Of a stretch of 64,000 nucleotides of DNA, positions 11,726-22,540 are shown piece after piece. The notes beneath the pieces were generated by a model, which was given only the letters and a program-made list of their open reading frames with translations, searched no databases and was not told the origin of the DNA. Within the stretch, counting starts at the first letter, position 1. Each line of letters begins with the position of its first letter. The translations under genes and the position numbers were made by a program. Source of the DNA: Arcuatula senhousia (taxonomy: Eukaryota > Mollusca > Bivalvia > Mytilida > Mytilidae); NCBI GenBank assembly GCA_963971305.1, contig CAXARO010000899.1, positions 1 to 64,000 of the forward strand, in the 5' to 3' direction.

Positions 11726-12229
11726 ATAATAACTCAGAATATTGAATACAAAATGTAAAATATATATGCATTTGTGTTTCGCATTTTTACACTAAGTATT
11801 TATTTAAAACTAAATTCTGATTATGCATTAAATTTGTAAGAAAACTATTTTACTAAAGTTTTGTAACTGTACAAAATATATAAATGTCGTAATAATCATA
11901 TTTTCTGTATTCTATCATTATATTGCTATAGTGGATTCATCAGGGAGTCATAAAAGAAGTTACTTGCGTTAATTGCCCTCTCTTGTTTATTCAACTATTA
12001 CAAAAGAGACATGTCAAGCTGTTTGAAATAACAGTTATGTTTGATGAGGTGTCAACTTGTTTATTCGGCAGTTACCTGTTTAAAAAATGGAAAGAACCAT
12101 AATTTTGAGTGATTACTTTTGATCTTTTAACATTCAAAAAGAATTCTAAAATATAGCAAAAAAAAAAGAATATCATAAATAATATTATGCCAAAGAAATG
12201 CCACTTAAAAGTTAGTTTTGTAAGTTTTT

Positions 12230-14090
12230 CATGTTCTCCCGACTGTCCCATAATTTATTTTTTCAATAACGTGGCTATAGCATCGTTGAAAATAAAAGCG
12301 CTTCATATTTTTTTCTTAACTGATGTTTTTGAATAGGTTTAAAATATATATTTAAATATGACATTAACATACAACTTAAATATAAACAAAGAAACTAATG
12401 ATTTGTTTAACAAATATGATTTCCGACTGCCATTTTCCAATTTTTCTGCTGAAGTCAGCATGCCAAATAATAATAGAGCTTATTATATAGATATAGGTGA
12501 AAGATCGTGATTTCCGAGTTAAATAAATTTCTATATTTTCACGGAGTTAATTACAGGATTTCTCTAACTCGCGTGCGAATTTATCTAACCCTCGTGAAGT
12601 TTCCCGCGAAAAATACGTAACTAAGATTAGTGCGCAATACACAATTCATTAATCAATAATTTCTTTCGTTTTCATTTTTTGATGATCTATTAGTCATGTT
12701 TTCAAAATTATCTATATAATAAATAGTATAACTAATTCGGGATGACGAATATCAATTTTAATGTCACTCGTGTCGAATAACGCTAGGGGATTCAACTCGT
12801 GCGCGGAACAAGTTCCGCGCACTTGTTGAATCCTGGCGTTATTCGAGACTCGTGACATTAAAATTGATATTCGCCACCCCTCATTAGTTATACTATAATT
12901 CGTATATCTTATGATATGAACTGCTTTTTTAACAACATTTGGATTTAATAAGTAATTAATATAAACTAGTTACTTAAAAAAAGAAGATAAAAGTCGTTCA
13001 CATAATGTTGCGTCGAACTGCCCTTGAAAGTGCCAAAAGTCAGCACGGTTTTTCGGGTTGTATTTTTTTTGGGGGGGGGGGGGGTTATAAATTGATCAGT
13101 AAAAATATTTATGAAAACTGTGTTTGCATGTGGGATAAACTTTATATAATTAATTTAAAAAATGATAAGTCTCCGGACTGCCGTATTAGTTTAGTGTTTT
13201 ATTCAGATTGATTAAAATTTTCCGACCGAAGTTGTCATATTTGAAAATATTTTTTTTTATTTAAAAAAAAACTATGTTAGAATATAAAGTAAACTAAATA
13301 ATAATAGAAAAAAAGGATTGAAATTGCCAATACATTAGCTCTGGAGTGTCCCTTGTTAGTCGCCCGACAGGACCTGTGGATATAAAAGTGATTTGATTTT
13401 TGTACAATATGTTTTTTTTTTTGACAAAATGTGAGAATATGATATAAAAAAATAAATAAAATATAAAAGAAAGTTTATTGATATTGTCAATAATTTATCT
13501 CCGGGCTGCCCATCGTTTATCAGGTCATCATTTTCCAGGCAGCGGCGAACGGGACCTGGGCATATAAAAGTGACTCGGTTTTGTTTTACTAAAATATCTT
13601 TTAATTCTTTGTTTTTTTGGTGAAAATATCAAAGAATTTGATATAGAATAACATAAAATATAAAAAGGTGATTGATATTGTCAATGAATTATCTCCGGAC
13701 TGTCTGTAATTTGTCAGGACTTTGAATTTCCCGGCAGCGGACGGCACCTGTGGATATAAACAGTGATTCGTTTTTCTTCTAAAAATATTTTTAACTCTTT
13801 AAAAAAAAACATGTTAGAATATGACATAAGTAACATTAAATATAAATAGTTTATTAATATTGTCAATAATTTATCTCCGGACTGCCCCTGGTTTATCAGG
13901 TCTTCATTTTGCCGGGCGGCGAATTGGACCTGGGGATATAAAAGTGACTCGTTTTTCTACTAAAATATTGTTTAATTCTGTGTTTTGGGGAAAATATGCA
14001 AGGATATAATATAAACTAATATAAATTATAAAAAATTGATCAATATTGTCAATATATAATCTCCGGACTGCCCCTTGTTGTACACATGTC
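12230..14090 (-). repeat. Right-arm satellite array, opposite orientation
   Basis: CTCCGGACTG or decayed forms occur near 12236, 12421, 13171, 13341, 13499, 13693, 13875 and 14061, spaced about 158-194 bp where complete. Each is preceded by TTGATATTGTCAAT, the reverse complement of the left-arm ATAACATCAA context, and followed by GGACCTGTGGATATAAA. The array is broken by the palindrome at 12724-12895. Confidence 0.8.
12724..12895. mobile_element. 172-bp near-perfect palindrome (MITE-like), nested
   Basis: Arms of about 85 bp start TAGTATAACTAAT and end ATTAGTTATACTA; the centre is GCGCGGAACAAGTTCCGCGC. The unit is bounded by TA and interrupts the right-arm array of the surrounding foldback element. 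Arms differ by a few bases only. A TA-flanked palindrome is compatible with a mariner-type MITE (inference). Confidence 0.8.
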
Positions 14091-14298
14091 TTCATTACCC
14101 TGAACGCGGTCGGTGACGTCAAACAAAATTGTATCGTTTTCTATTAAAATAATATTTTTTTTAAATTTTTTTTAGAAATAAGCCTTTATTAGCATAAGCT
14201 ATCATAATATAACACAAACAATATAAAAATCCTCTTTATTTAGTCCCGGGCATCTACGGTCATCATCTGACATCTACGGGCATCATTTAGAGTCACCG

Positions 14299-16080
14299 GC
14301 TCTACAGAGATTATGCTTGTAATTCCATCAACGTTAAATAAAAATACCCGAGAATAAATAATTTTTTGTCTTTTTGCCGACACTTCCGGAAAGTCTAAAT
14401 TTTCCGTAATTGTTTTTAAATTAGCAATGGTATGTTTATTTCCTGTCAAAAAATTAAGAAGAGAAAAGTGTCAAGAGCTTTGATTATATTTCCATTAATT
14501 CCACCCATATATAGGTAACTAATGATTGTTCCTTTTTCACTACGTACTGTTACATAATTTATGTTGTTTTTCTTCGACTGTTTACATTTTCAGTCAGCTT
14601 ACAATAAAGTTCCTTGATATTTAACTTGTCAAGTTGTTGCAATATATTAATATGATACAGGTTAAACCTGAAAAGCTCCCGCAGATTAAGTAACTTTCTT
14701 GTATATGGTTTCTCATAATTTGATTAAAGCAAGAACTCAGGAAGAAACGCAAGCTTTTGCATGATTTTAAAAAAGGAACGCGACTGCAAACAGAACAAGG
14801 AAGTTAATTTGTGCGGACCTCGCAGAGAACCCCTACTTTCATATTCGAATTCAGAGCCGGCTAGAGAGAAATTAACAAAAACAAATATGTTTACTGGGGA
14901 CAAGGAAAATGAAATGACTGCAGGAAAAGAAATTTGTCTGCTGAAACATTCAAGTTATTTGTTTGGTTGACAATGCACCGCTTTTTAGGGGGGTCATTCG
15001 AATGACAGGTTCCCGCGCTTCTGTCATTTTGTTATGATGGGCGTGGCCTCTAGTGATAAGAATGGACGCCAAAATAGTAGTACTATTTTTTTTGAATTCT
15101 TTATATTTAAAACATTTCATAGCTGGAAATACTTGAAAAAAATATTTTAATACAATAACTATGTTTATTATTTTTTTAAATTGAAAATTACAAAAAAGGA
15201 ATTTAATTTTGCATTCCGTGTTATTGGGTGCGGATTTCTGACTAGCTTATACGTCTTCCGGTTTGAGGCATCATACTCAGTCAATTTAGCTCCCCCTGAG
15301 CGGGAGCTTAAAATGTAGCTCTGTCTTTATCCTGAACAGGTAAACATCTTCATGTAGACTTGGGGCATAAGACTCCCTTATATAATGGTCAGGTGGCTTT
15401 CTTGGTGGAAAGTCTCTTTTACTTTTAGTTTTAGTTGTGTACAGTCATGAAAAAACGAAATTAAGGCGAGCATAAAAAAAATGTACATGTACACTGAATG
15501 TTGACCCATTCAGAAATCATACTAGTGTTTTATAATGAGGTCCTGAGAAGTTTTCTTTTTTTTCAACGAAATGAAGGGGATTGGAAATATGTATGCTTGG
15601 CACAACCTACAAAAACTGGCTGCAATTAAAGAATTCACACTGCCTGAAAACATGCAAACAGCCTTTGATGTGGCCTGTCCTTCTAAAATTAAGGGAAAAA
15701 GTGTGTTATGCCAGACTCCTCATAATATGAGGCAGGTTTAACTGTGACACTCCCAAAGTGACAATACAACGCATCTTTAAGTATCTTTCATGATATATAA
15801 ATTTTGAAATGTTAATGAATTGAAACAATTTGTATTTAAATATTAGATAAAAATAGCTTTTCGTCAGCATGTTCCAGGTCCTGCGTGCACGTAATGATGT
15901 TCGAAATTTTCAAATAGATAAGTGAAAACAGGATCGTATCACTTTGTAACATCTGCCAACATTTAGCATTTTATATGTATCCAGATTTTTCTTTTTCTGA
16001 AATCAGGCCAAAAATGGTAAAAAATCATGATAAAATTTTTTGGGCCAATTTTCCAAGGTGGGTAGGCAACAGTAGATGAA
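14299..16080. other. Intergenic DNA with little recognisable content
   Basis: No supported gene. A 56-codon open frame at 15571-15741 is protein-like in composition but has no clear splice sites or homologue. From 15718 to about 15910 lies part of a repeat also present in inverted orientation at about 35760-35975 (shared ATATGAGGCAGGTTTAAC). Confidence 0.35.
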
Positions 16081-16087
16081 TATTTTT

Positions 16088-17485
16088 TTTATATACGACT
16101 GCAAATTTTATATTCTGTCAACTAAATGTGTCAATGGTTTTGATATATATTAGCACTGCTACATTGCTATGTGGGGCCAAAGATGTGACCCACCCAAAAA
16201 GTCAACTTTTTTATTTGTGGTCCTTTTTTCAAAATCTTTTTTAGCTCACCTGACCCAAAGGGTCATGTGAGCTATTGTCATCATTAAGCGCCTGTTGTCC
16301 GTCCATTCGTCCCTCCGTCCGTCGTCCATTAACTTTTCTTCAAACATCTTCTTCTCTAAAACCACTGATGGGATTGCTTTGAAACTTTGTACACTTGATC
16401 TTTAGGATGTCCTCTACTAAGTTTATGAAATTTGTGAATGGCGACCAACCAACATGGCCGCCTTTACTAAAAATAGAACAGGGGGGTCAGACCATAGTTT
16501 TAAGCTTATAGCTCACTAAGTATAAGAGATAGAGAAAATCCGAAGCAACCTTCCTGCTTCAGCATCAAAAGCTCTACAAAACTGTCCATTGAGTCAAAGT
16601 TGTGGGACAACTCCTTATAGGAGTTATTTCCTCTTAATCGTCAAAATTGACCATTTTCACAGTTTTTGGACTTTTATCTTGAAAACTGTAAGTGCTAGAG
16701 GATAAGTTAGCATTGCAAAATTGTTCAGCTCATTAAGATCTACAAAAATGATTTTCAGGGTCAAAGTTGTCAGATCATTCATTAAAGTGTTTTCAATCAA
16801 TTTTAACTTATATGTTTGTTTTTTGGTTTTCTTTTCAAATGGAAAGCTTTGTAACTTTGTATTCTTGGTCTTAAAAGTGTTTTCTTTCCTACATGTAACT
16901 AGTCTCTTTAATGTTACTTACCAAGTACATGTAGACCATGTTGCACACTAGGTAAGAGGCTTTAGCATAAGAGATCAGGTGAGCGATTCAGGCTCCTGGG
17001 AGCCTCTAGTTTATTGGAATTCTTGTGAAAAATCCTGCCTGTGTTTTGCAATCAAATTTGCAATATCTCTAACCATTTTTGAGAAATTAGGGGTCAAAGG
17101 GTCCGAAAACATAAATTATAAGTGTTTGTCGGGATAAATGGTTTTAAGAACTTTAGTTTTAAGTTGACCAAACAATTTTTATGAAACTTAACATGATGTT
17201 ACATGTACTTACCACTTATGGAATCTTGCAATTGCATTCGAGGTTTGTGGCCCTTAACGTAATAGAATAAAAAGGACCAAAAGGGGCTTAAACAGGTGTA
17301 TTGATAACACTGAAATAGAATGTTTATTATTTATTCAATTTTGAAAGTTCTTTTTTCCATTTTTAATTGAATTACTCATTAAATTTTGTCAACTACCAGT
17401 AAATATATCAGTGGTTTTGATATATATCGGATTGTTACATTGCTACAGGGGGCCAAATTTGGGTCACACACAAATTTTTTTTTTT
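16088..17485 (+). repeat. Decayed ACGACCGCAA-family repeat, interrupted
   Basis: Starts ATACGACTGCAAATTTTAT and contains the family phrases GTGTCAATGGTTTTGATATATAT, ACATTGCTA(C/T) followed by GGGGCCAAA, and AACTTTTTTATTTGTGGTCC, in the same order as at 22803-24044 and 25201-26541. It is split at 16242-17012 by another repeat, after which the family sequence resumes at TTGGAATTCTTGTGAAAA. Confidence 0.7.
16242..17012 (+). mobile_element. GCTCACCTG-family element, copy 1 (nested)
   Basis: Begins AGCTCACCTGACCCAAAGGG and ends GCGATTCAGGCTCCTGGGAG followed by CCTCTAG. The same two ends delimit a longer copy in reverse orientation at 30200-31632. It lies inside the ACGACCGCAA-family repeat, whose sequence is continuous if this segment is removed. 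No coding frame of note. Confidence 0.75.
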
Positions 17486-17795
17486 TTAGGGTCGATGCAA
17501 TAATACCTTCCATATGCTATTTATGTTACAATCATATGTTTAACCAATGACAAACTTTAAAATACATGGGCAGGTGAGAAATTTTACTACGACTTCTATC
17601 AGATGTCATGTCATAAAAAACCTGTCACTAGTAACGACCTTAAATTGTCCAGTCACAAACTTGATTCACTCAGAAAGTCACTACTATTGGTTGACAATGT
17701 TGTTCATCTAAAGGTAGCACATGTGAAATTTATCATGACATTGATTAGTTCGTAGGGAGCGACCTGCTTACATATGGAAGGATTTATTAAAACGG

Positions 17796-17918
17796 TAGTC
17801 CTATAACATAAGACTTCGTATGGGGCACGACGTTTTCATTTGGATATTTATATGTGCCACATATAAATATCCAAATGAAAACGTCGTGCCCCATACGAAG
17901 TCTTATGTTATAGGACTA
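17796..17918. mobile_element. Perfect 123-bp palindrome with 10-bp target duplication
   Basis: Two 61-base arms (TAGTCCTATAACATAAGACT and onward) are exact reverse complements around a single central base. The palindrome is flanked on both sides by ATTAAAACGG (17786-17795 and 17919-17928). A 9-10 bp duplication is the hallmark of Mutator-like insertion; assignment to that group is inference. The lack of any mismatch means a very recent insertion, arm homogenisation or an assembly artefact. It lies about 260 bp upstream of the zinc-finger reading frame. Confidence 0.9.
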
Positions 17919-18180
17919 ATTAAAACGGCTCTATTTGTTGTCTGGTTTTGAAAATCTGTTTTTGGTTGGAATTCTTGTCATATTCTTTATATGCCCTTTT
18001 CAATGTTTATTAATCAGATATGCATGACTGGGGAACAATTGATACATGTACATATATAGATCTGATTTTAATCAGATTGTCCTGTGAGGGTGCTATTGAT
18101 ATTTTTTAATCATGTTTAAGTCTCTTTCATATCTGACATATTAAATGCAGATTTGAAAAAAAAAGATTAAATCATTCTAT

Positions 18181-19992
18181 ATGATTAAAGTAATTATGCC
18201 CATGTATATTTATTTTGAAGGAAAAAGAAACAAAATGGAAGGCATAGAGTTTGAGGCAGTTGAGGTAGTGCCTTTTGACCACCCAGTTGTGGGAGAAGAA
18301 CAGGAAATAGCCATTCAGGTTATTGATGAAGATGGAATCAAACGCCTGTATGTTTTAAGTGATTATGTATCAGATAATTTTACAATGAATAAACCAAAGG
18401 GAGATTGTTCTCAATTAGAAAAGGAAAATAACTCTATCTCTGAAATACTCGAAATTGAGACTTATCAATCAAAGAAAGATAACTCAGATATGAAAAAGGA
18501 AATTAACTCTTGCTCAGAATTTATAGAACATGAGACTGAAAATATCTTGATAAATCAACAAAGTTTAAACACTAAAAAACTTGATATCAGAACTTGTGGG
18601 ACTATGACAGAGGATGAGTTCTTAGGATCCATGTTCGAAGATGCTACAGATGTAACTGAAACAATAAATTCTAAGTCATATGAATCTTCTAAAAATTCGA
18701 TGTTTATTTCTAAGCTTAAAAAAGATTTAATTGATTTGTCAAAAAGTACTGGGGACGGTTCATACAAAAACATAAATGATTCCAAAACATTAGCAAATTG
18801 TGATTTGTTTGAAGTTAATGATGAAACTGATGTTGCTTCATATTTATCTAAAAGTGATCTAGAGTGTATTACTGTATCAAATGAAATGAAGATTACACCA
18901 TGTGACAAGTCAGAAGCTGGTAGAAAAAGTTCTTGTGCCAATACAAATAAAAGAAATAACATGGTGATTAAAAGTCATGAAAGTACATGTAGAGAAACAA
19001 AATTACCTCATCAGGAGAAGCCAACAAATTCTACATGTAGGTTTGGTAAAAACTCTCCTCTTCGAAAAGATCATACTGCTATACATGTTGAAAAACAGAA
19101 ATTTAAACAATTCGATCATATAACCTGTAAAAGTAATCTTTCAAATTCTAAAGAAGGTTTAGCAGAAAATGAACTCATCAAAAGACAATACAAGAATGTA
19201 GTTAGTCTTAGAATACAGAAAATGGCAAAGAGGGAACAACATGAGGTCAGACAATCTTTAGAAAGTGAAGATGAGACAAGTGATGATGGTAGAGTGACTC
19301 CAGATGGGGAGGTAATCGAAAACATAAAGATGCAAAAATCAAGGAGAGTTCATTCGGAGAATAACTTTATATGTCATGTTTGTGGTGAGGGTTTCAAAGT
19401 GAAAGAAACGTATGAAAACCATCTGTACACACATGAAGAAAACTCAGAAAAACCTTATAAGTGCCAAACATGTGGAATTTCATTCATTAGAAAATGTTAT
19501 TTAAATCGTCACATGACTTGCCATACTGGTGTTAGGCCCTTTTCTTGTAATGAGTGTGATAAAAGCTTTAGAACGAAAAGTGATTTGCATAGGCATGAGA
19601 GAATTCATGCTGAAAAAGAGGGATTAAAGCAATACAAATGTGATATATGCGGAAGACGCTTTTGTGCTGAAGATGGCCTGCTTAGACATCAACGAGCTCA
19701 CAAGGGAGACAAACCTTACAAATGCAAAGAATGTTCGAAAAGGTTTTCAATGCCTGCTGACTTGCGGCGTCACAAAAAGACGCATACTGGAGGAGATATG
19801 TTTACTTGTAACTTATGCGATAAAGTTTTAACATCAAGCGTGGGTTTCAAGAGACATCAGCGTTTACATTCAGGTGATAAACCTTACCATTGTAAACAAT
19901 GTGGGAATAGTTTCATCGACCAATGGAGTTTGATAAAACATAGAGAAAAAATGCATAATCACAAAAATGGTCAATTGAAAGTTGATGATTAA
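18181..19992 (+). CDS. C2H2 zinc-finger protein, seven fingers (603 aa)
   Basis: One uninterrupted frame. Residues 1-395 are acidic, Ser/Asn/Lys-rich and probably disordered, with no domain I recognise. Residues about 396-592 hold seven C2H2 fingers: ICHVCGEGF, YKCQTCGISF, FSCNECDKSF, YKCDICGRRF, YKCKECSKRF, FTCNLCDKVL and YHCKQCGNSF, each followed by the HxxxH (last one HxxxxH) pair, with TGVRP and GDKPY-type linkers between several. This is a probable sequence-specific DNA-binding regulator in the nucleus. Finger 6 lacks the usual Phe of the core. The second ATG at 18238 (context AAAATGG) is a better Kozak start than 18181, giving 584 aa. A TTAAATGCAG acceptor-like site near 18150 suggests an upstream untranslated exon. 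No orthologue is named. Confidence 0.88.
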   Translation: MIKVIMPMYIYFEGKRNKMEGIEFEAVEVVPFDHPVVGEEQEIAIQVIDEDGIKRLYVLSDYVSDNFTMNKPKGDCSQLEKENNSISEILEIETYQSKKDNSDMKKEINSCSEFIEHETENILINQQSLNTKKLDIRTCGTMTEDEFLGSMFEDATDVTETINSKSYESSKNSMFISKLKKDLIDLSKSTGDGSYKNINDSKTLANCDLFEVNDETDVASYLSKSDLECITVSNEMKITPCDKSEAGRKSSCANTNKRNNMVIKSHESTCRETKLPHQEKPTNSTCRFGKNSPLRKDHTAIHVEKQKFKQFDHITCKSNLSNSKEGLAENELIKRQYKNVVSLRIQKMAKREQHEVRQSLESEDETSDDGRVTPDGEVIENIKMQKSRRVHSENNFICHVCGEGFKVKETYENHLYTHEENSEKPYKCQTCGISFIRKCYLNRHMTCHTGVRPFSCNECDKSFRTKSDLHRHERIHAEKEGLKQYKCDICGRRFCAEDGLLRHQRAHKGDKPYKCKECSKRFSMPADLRRHKKTHTGGDMFTCNLCDKVLTSSVGFKRHQRLHSGDKPYHCKQCGNSFIDQWSLIKHREKMHNHKNGQLKVDD

Positions 19993-20445
19993 AATATAAA
20001 ATACAATCATGTTCATGTATGAAGGCTGGTTGAATGGACATGGACAAGAAAACTTGTATTAATTAAATTCATTTAAACATGTATCTTTAAAATCTTTTTT
20101 AATGTCAAAAAGATGCTTGTTCATTTTTTCTTTTATTAAATGTTGATTATGGGTTGTACTCCATGATTTACTCTTAAAAAACACTAATTGAAAATATTTG
20201 AGATCAGCCCAGTTACAGAAATACCAAAGGAAATTCAAGCAGCAAAAGATTACAAGTGTAATAACAAAAACAAAACAAGACATAAAACAAGCCATAAATA
20301 CAAAAAACAAACAAACAAAACAAATACATTTTGTTACATCATGTACCAATTTCCATATCTGCAATTCCTCATAATCTAATCAATGATTTTCAATATGATA
20401 TACATGTACAGCATAAGCAAATTAACCGTTTTGTACCCGTTTTTG
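19993..20445 (+). other. 3' region of the zinc-finger gene
   Basis: AT-rich untranslated and intergenic DNA. An ATTAAA hexamer occurs near 20062 and is a possible weak polyadenylation signal. No other gene is supported. Confidence 0.35.
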
Positions 20446-20674
20446 TCTCGCCTGCGAAGCAGAGCGAGCGAGACATAGGTGTTACTTTGCCAGTGGTGGC
20501 GGCGGCATTAACTTTTTGGAAAAGTTTTATAAGCACCTCCATATTATCTCAAGCAATATAGGTCCTGTACATGTGTTGATGAAACTTGGTATGCATATGC
20601 CCCACTAGTAGCTTAGCACAGTTGCATCCCCATCTTTTGACCTTGACCTTGATTTTCCGGTTGAGTGACTTTGA

Positions 20675-21672
20675 TTTTCAGCAACGCTGATGTTGCCAAA
20701 ACATTGTCCACCTTACATGACAAATATGTTGTTGTACCTGTAGACAAAGCACCAAATAACATCATTTTTGTGTGCAAAAAACACTATATAGACTGTTTGA
20801 CAGCTGAATTGGGGGTTGGTTGTACCAGCAACAGCACCACATACACGGCTACAACACTGTCTAAGGAGGAAATCATTGACAATCACAAATCTGTCATTTC
20901 CTCCTTCGGCCTTTCTGTTGGTGGCAGTAATGATGACATTCCATCCCTGTATTGGATTCCCAAATTACATAAAAATCCATACAAACAGCGCTTCATTGCA
21001 GGGTCATCCAAATGTACAACTAAACCTCTTTCAGTTTTGTTGACTTCAATACTTACTGCAGTAAAATCCGGCCTCCAGAAATATTACGATTGTTGTTATT
21101 CTAGAAATGGTGTCAATCAAATGTGGATCCTGAAGAATTCGAAAGAACTGATGGAGATTCTTAACTCTAAATCAATTTCATCTTGTAACAGCATCAAAAC
21201 ATTCGATTTCTCCACACTTTACACTTCTATTCCACATGAACAACTGAAATCGCGATTGGCACAGCTGATTAAACGCAGCTTTTTCAAAAAGAATGGAAAA
21301 CGCAGGTACAAATTTCTTGTAGTCGATTATACAAAGACTTACTTTGTCATCAATGAGTCCAAGAAAAAGAACAAATTTACAGAAGACCAAATAATCGACA
21401 TGCTCAACTTTCTTATTGACAACATATTTGTTCAGTTTGGTGGACGTGTTTTTCAGCAAACAATAGGGATTCCAATGGGCACTAATTGTGCACCTTTGCT
21501 TGCTGATTTGTTTCTTCATTCATATGAAGCAGACTTCTTGCAATCTCTTCTAGACAAAAAAGACCGTAGACTAGCTCTCTCTTTCAAACTCACGTTCCGT
21601 TATATGGACTATTGGCAACGCGACGGGTGTGCTATAGCAAGCAGGAACTGCTTACTCTTCCGGAGCACCTGA
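20675..21672 (+). pseudogene. Penelope-like reverse transcriptase, truncated at YMDD
   Basis: The frame shows Penelope-like RT features: DKAPNNIIFVCKKHY at the N-terminal region, YWIPKLHKNPYKQRFIAGSS, FDFSTLYTSIPH (motif A with the first catalytic Asp) and GIPMGTNCAPLLADLFLHSYE (motif B). The frame stops being RT at FRYMD, one residue into the YxDD catalytic motif C. The remaining codons to 21672 are read-through into the 3' untranslated repeat. The copy is therefore inactive. These motif versions match animal Penelope-like elements; the subgroup (Penelope, Neptune etc.) cannot be decided here. Confidence 0.82.
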
Positions 21673-21842
21673 GTTCACTCTTGTTTCGACTGGAGTTCGC
21701 GTTGTTGATTGATATTCAGTTGTTTTGTGTTTCCATGTTTTACGTGTTGTCTGTTTTTGTCCCGTTCTTGTTTGTGTTTACTGGTTTAGTCTCTGCCCTT
21801 TCGGACTTTTGACATTCGGATACCCCATTGGTACCTCTGCTT
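20675..21842 (+). mobile_element. Internally deleted Penelope-like retroelement
   Basis: Flanked by direct CTTTGA at 20669-20674 and 21843-21848, inside a module whose sequence is continuous without it. The body contains an N-terminal RT portion (to about 21608) fused directly to the element's 3' untranslated sequence (TATTGGCAACGCGACGGGTG onward). The 5' end is truncated and the RT C-terminus and any GIY-YIG endonuclease are missing. Confidence 0.78.
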
Positions 21843-22540
21843 CTTTGACAATTTCAATACATATAATAGCAATGGAAAAGTTTTGCGAGCACCTCCATAT
21901 CTCAAGAACTATATATAGGTCCTAGGTTGATAAAACTTGGTATGCATATGCCCCAGTAGTAGCCTAGCACAGTTGCATCTCCATCTCTTGACCTTGATTT
22001 TCCGGTTGAGTGACTTTGACAATTTTCAATACATAAAATAGCAATGGAAAAGTTTTGCGAGCACCTCCATATCTCAAGAGCTATAAGTCGTTAGGTTGAT
22101 GAAACTTGATATGCATATGCCCCAGTTGCATCCCTCATCTTTTGACCTTGACCTAGATTTTCTGGTTGATTGACTTTGATTATTTTTATTGCATATATTA
22201 GCAATGTTTAAGTTCTATCATAGACCTGTATATAAATAGATTTGCAAATTGGTAAAATCTCACAATATCTCATGCAAAGAAACGAGATTTCGTACAAAAT
22301 AAAAGAAATAAATTGTACAACTTTATACTGTAATATCTCAAAAACCATTAAAGATTTTTACATGATTCTTTTTTTACAGCCATTCTTAAATGTTTTGAGA
22401 TTAATATACAGGTCTATGGTTCTATAAACATCTTTTGATCTCAGAAATAAATTCAAAATGTAGTGGAAGTTAGAAAGAATAATTGTTTCTGATGGTGCCG
22501 GCAGGCGATACATACTTTAGTGTTAACTCTTGTTGGTATT

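Larger units (their letters stand above)
10333..14298. mobile_element. Foldback DNA transposon with tandem-array arms
   Basis: Flanked by a 9-bp direct repeat GCTCTACAG (10324-10332 and 14299-14307). The ends GGTGACTCTAAATGATGCCC are inverted repeats of each other. The left arm (about 10550-11725) is a tandem array of roughly 185-bp units with CAGTCCGGAGC; the right arm (about 12230-14090) is a tandem array of related units in opposite orientation (CTCCGGACTG). No transposase frame exists. A 9-bp duplication with GG termini suggests Mutator-like or Merlin mobilisation (inference); the layout recalls Drosophila FB elements. Confidence 0.88.
20446..22540 (+). mobile_element. Module-array element carrying a Penelope insertion
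   Basis: The left end GTCTCGCCTGC (near 20447) and the right end GCAGGCGATAC (near 22503) are imperfect inverted repeats. Between them lie about 190-bp modules (CACCTCCATATCTCAAG, GTATGCATATGCCCCA, TTGACCTTGA, GAGTGACTTTGA), one before 20674 and two to three from 21849 to 22210. A Penelope-derived segment (20675-21842) interrupts one module. The superfamily of the outer element is unknown. Confidence 0.6.

Noticed and set aside
18555..18962. 135-codon minus-strand frame
   Set aside because: Antisense shadow of the zinc-finger gene's low-complexity region.
21612..21812. Frames with [19 protein letters not shown] across several loci (21.6, 24.7, 58.6 kb)
   Set aside because: Read-through of the Penelope 3' repeat. 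Reading frames differ between copies and do not join to RT in a consistent way.
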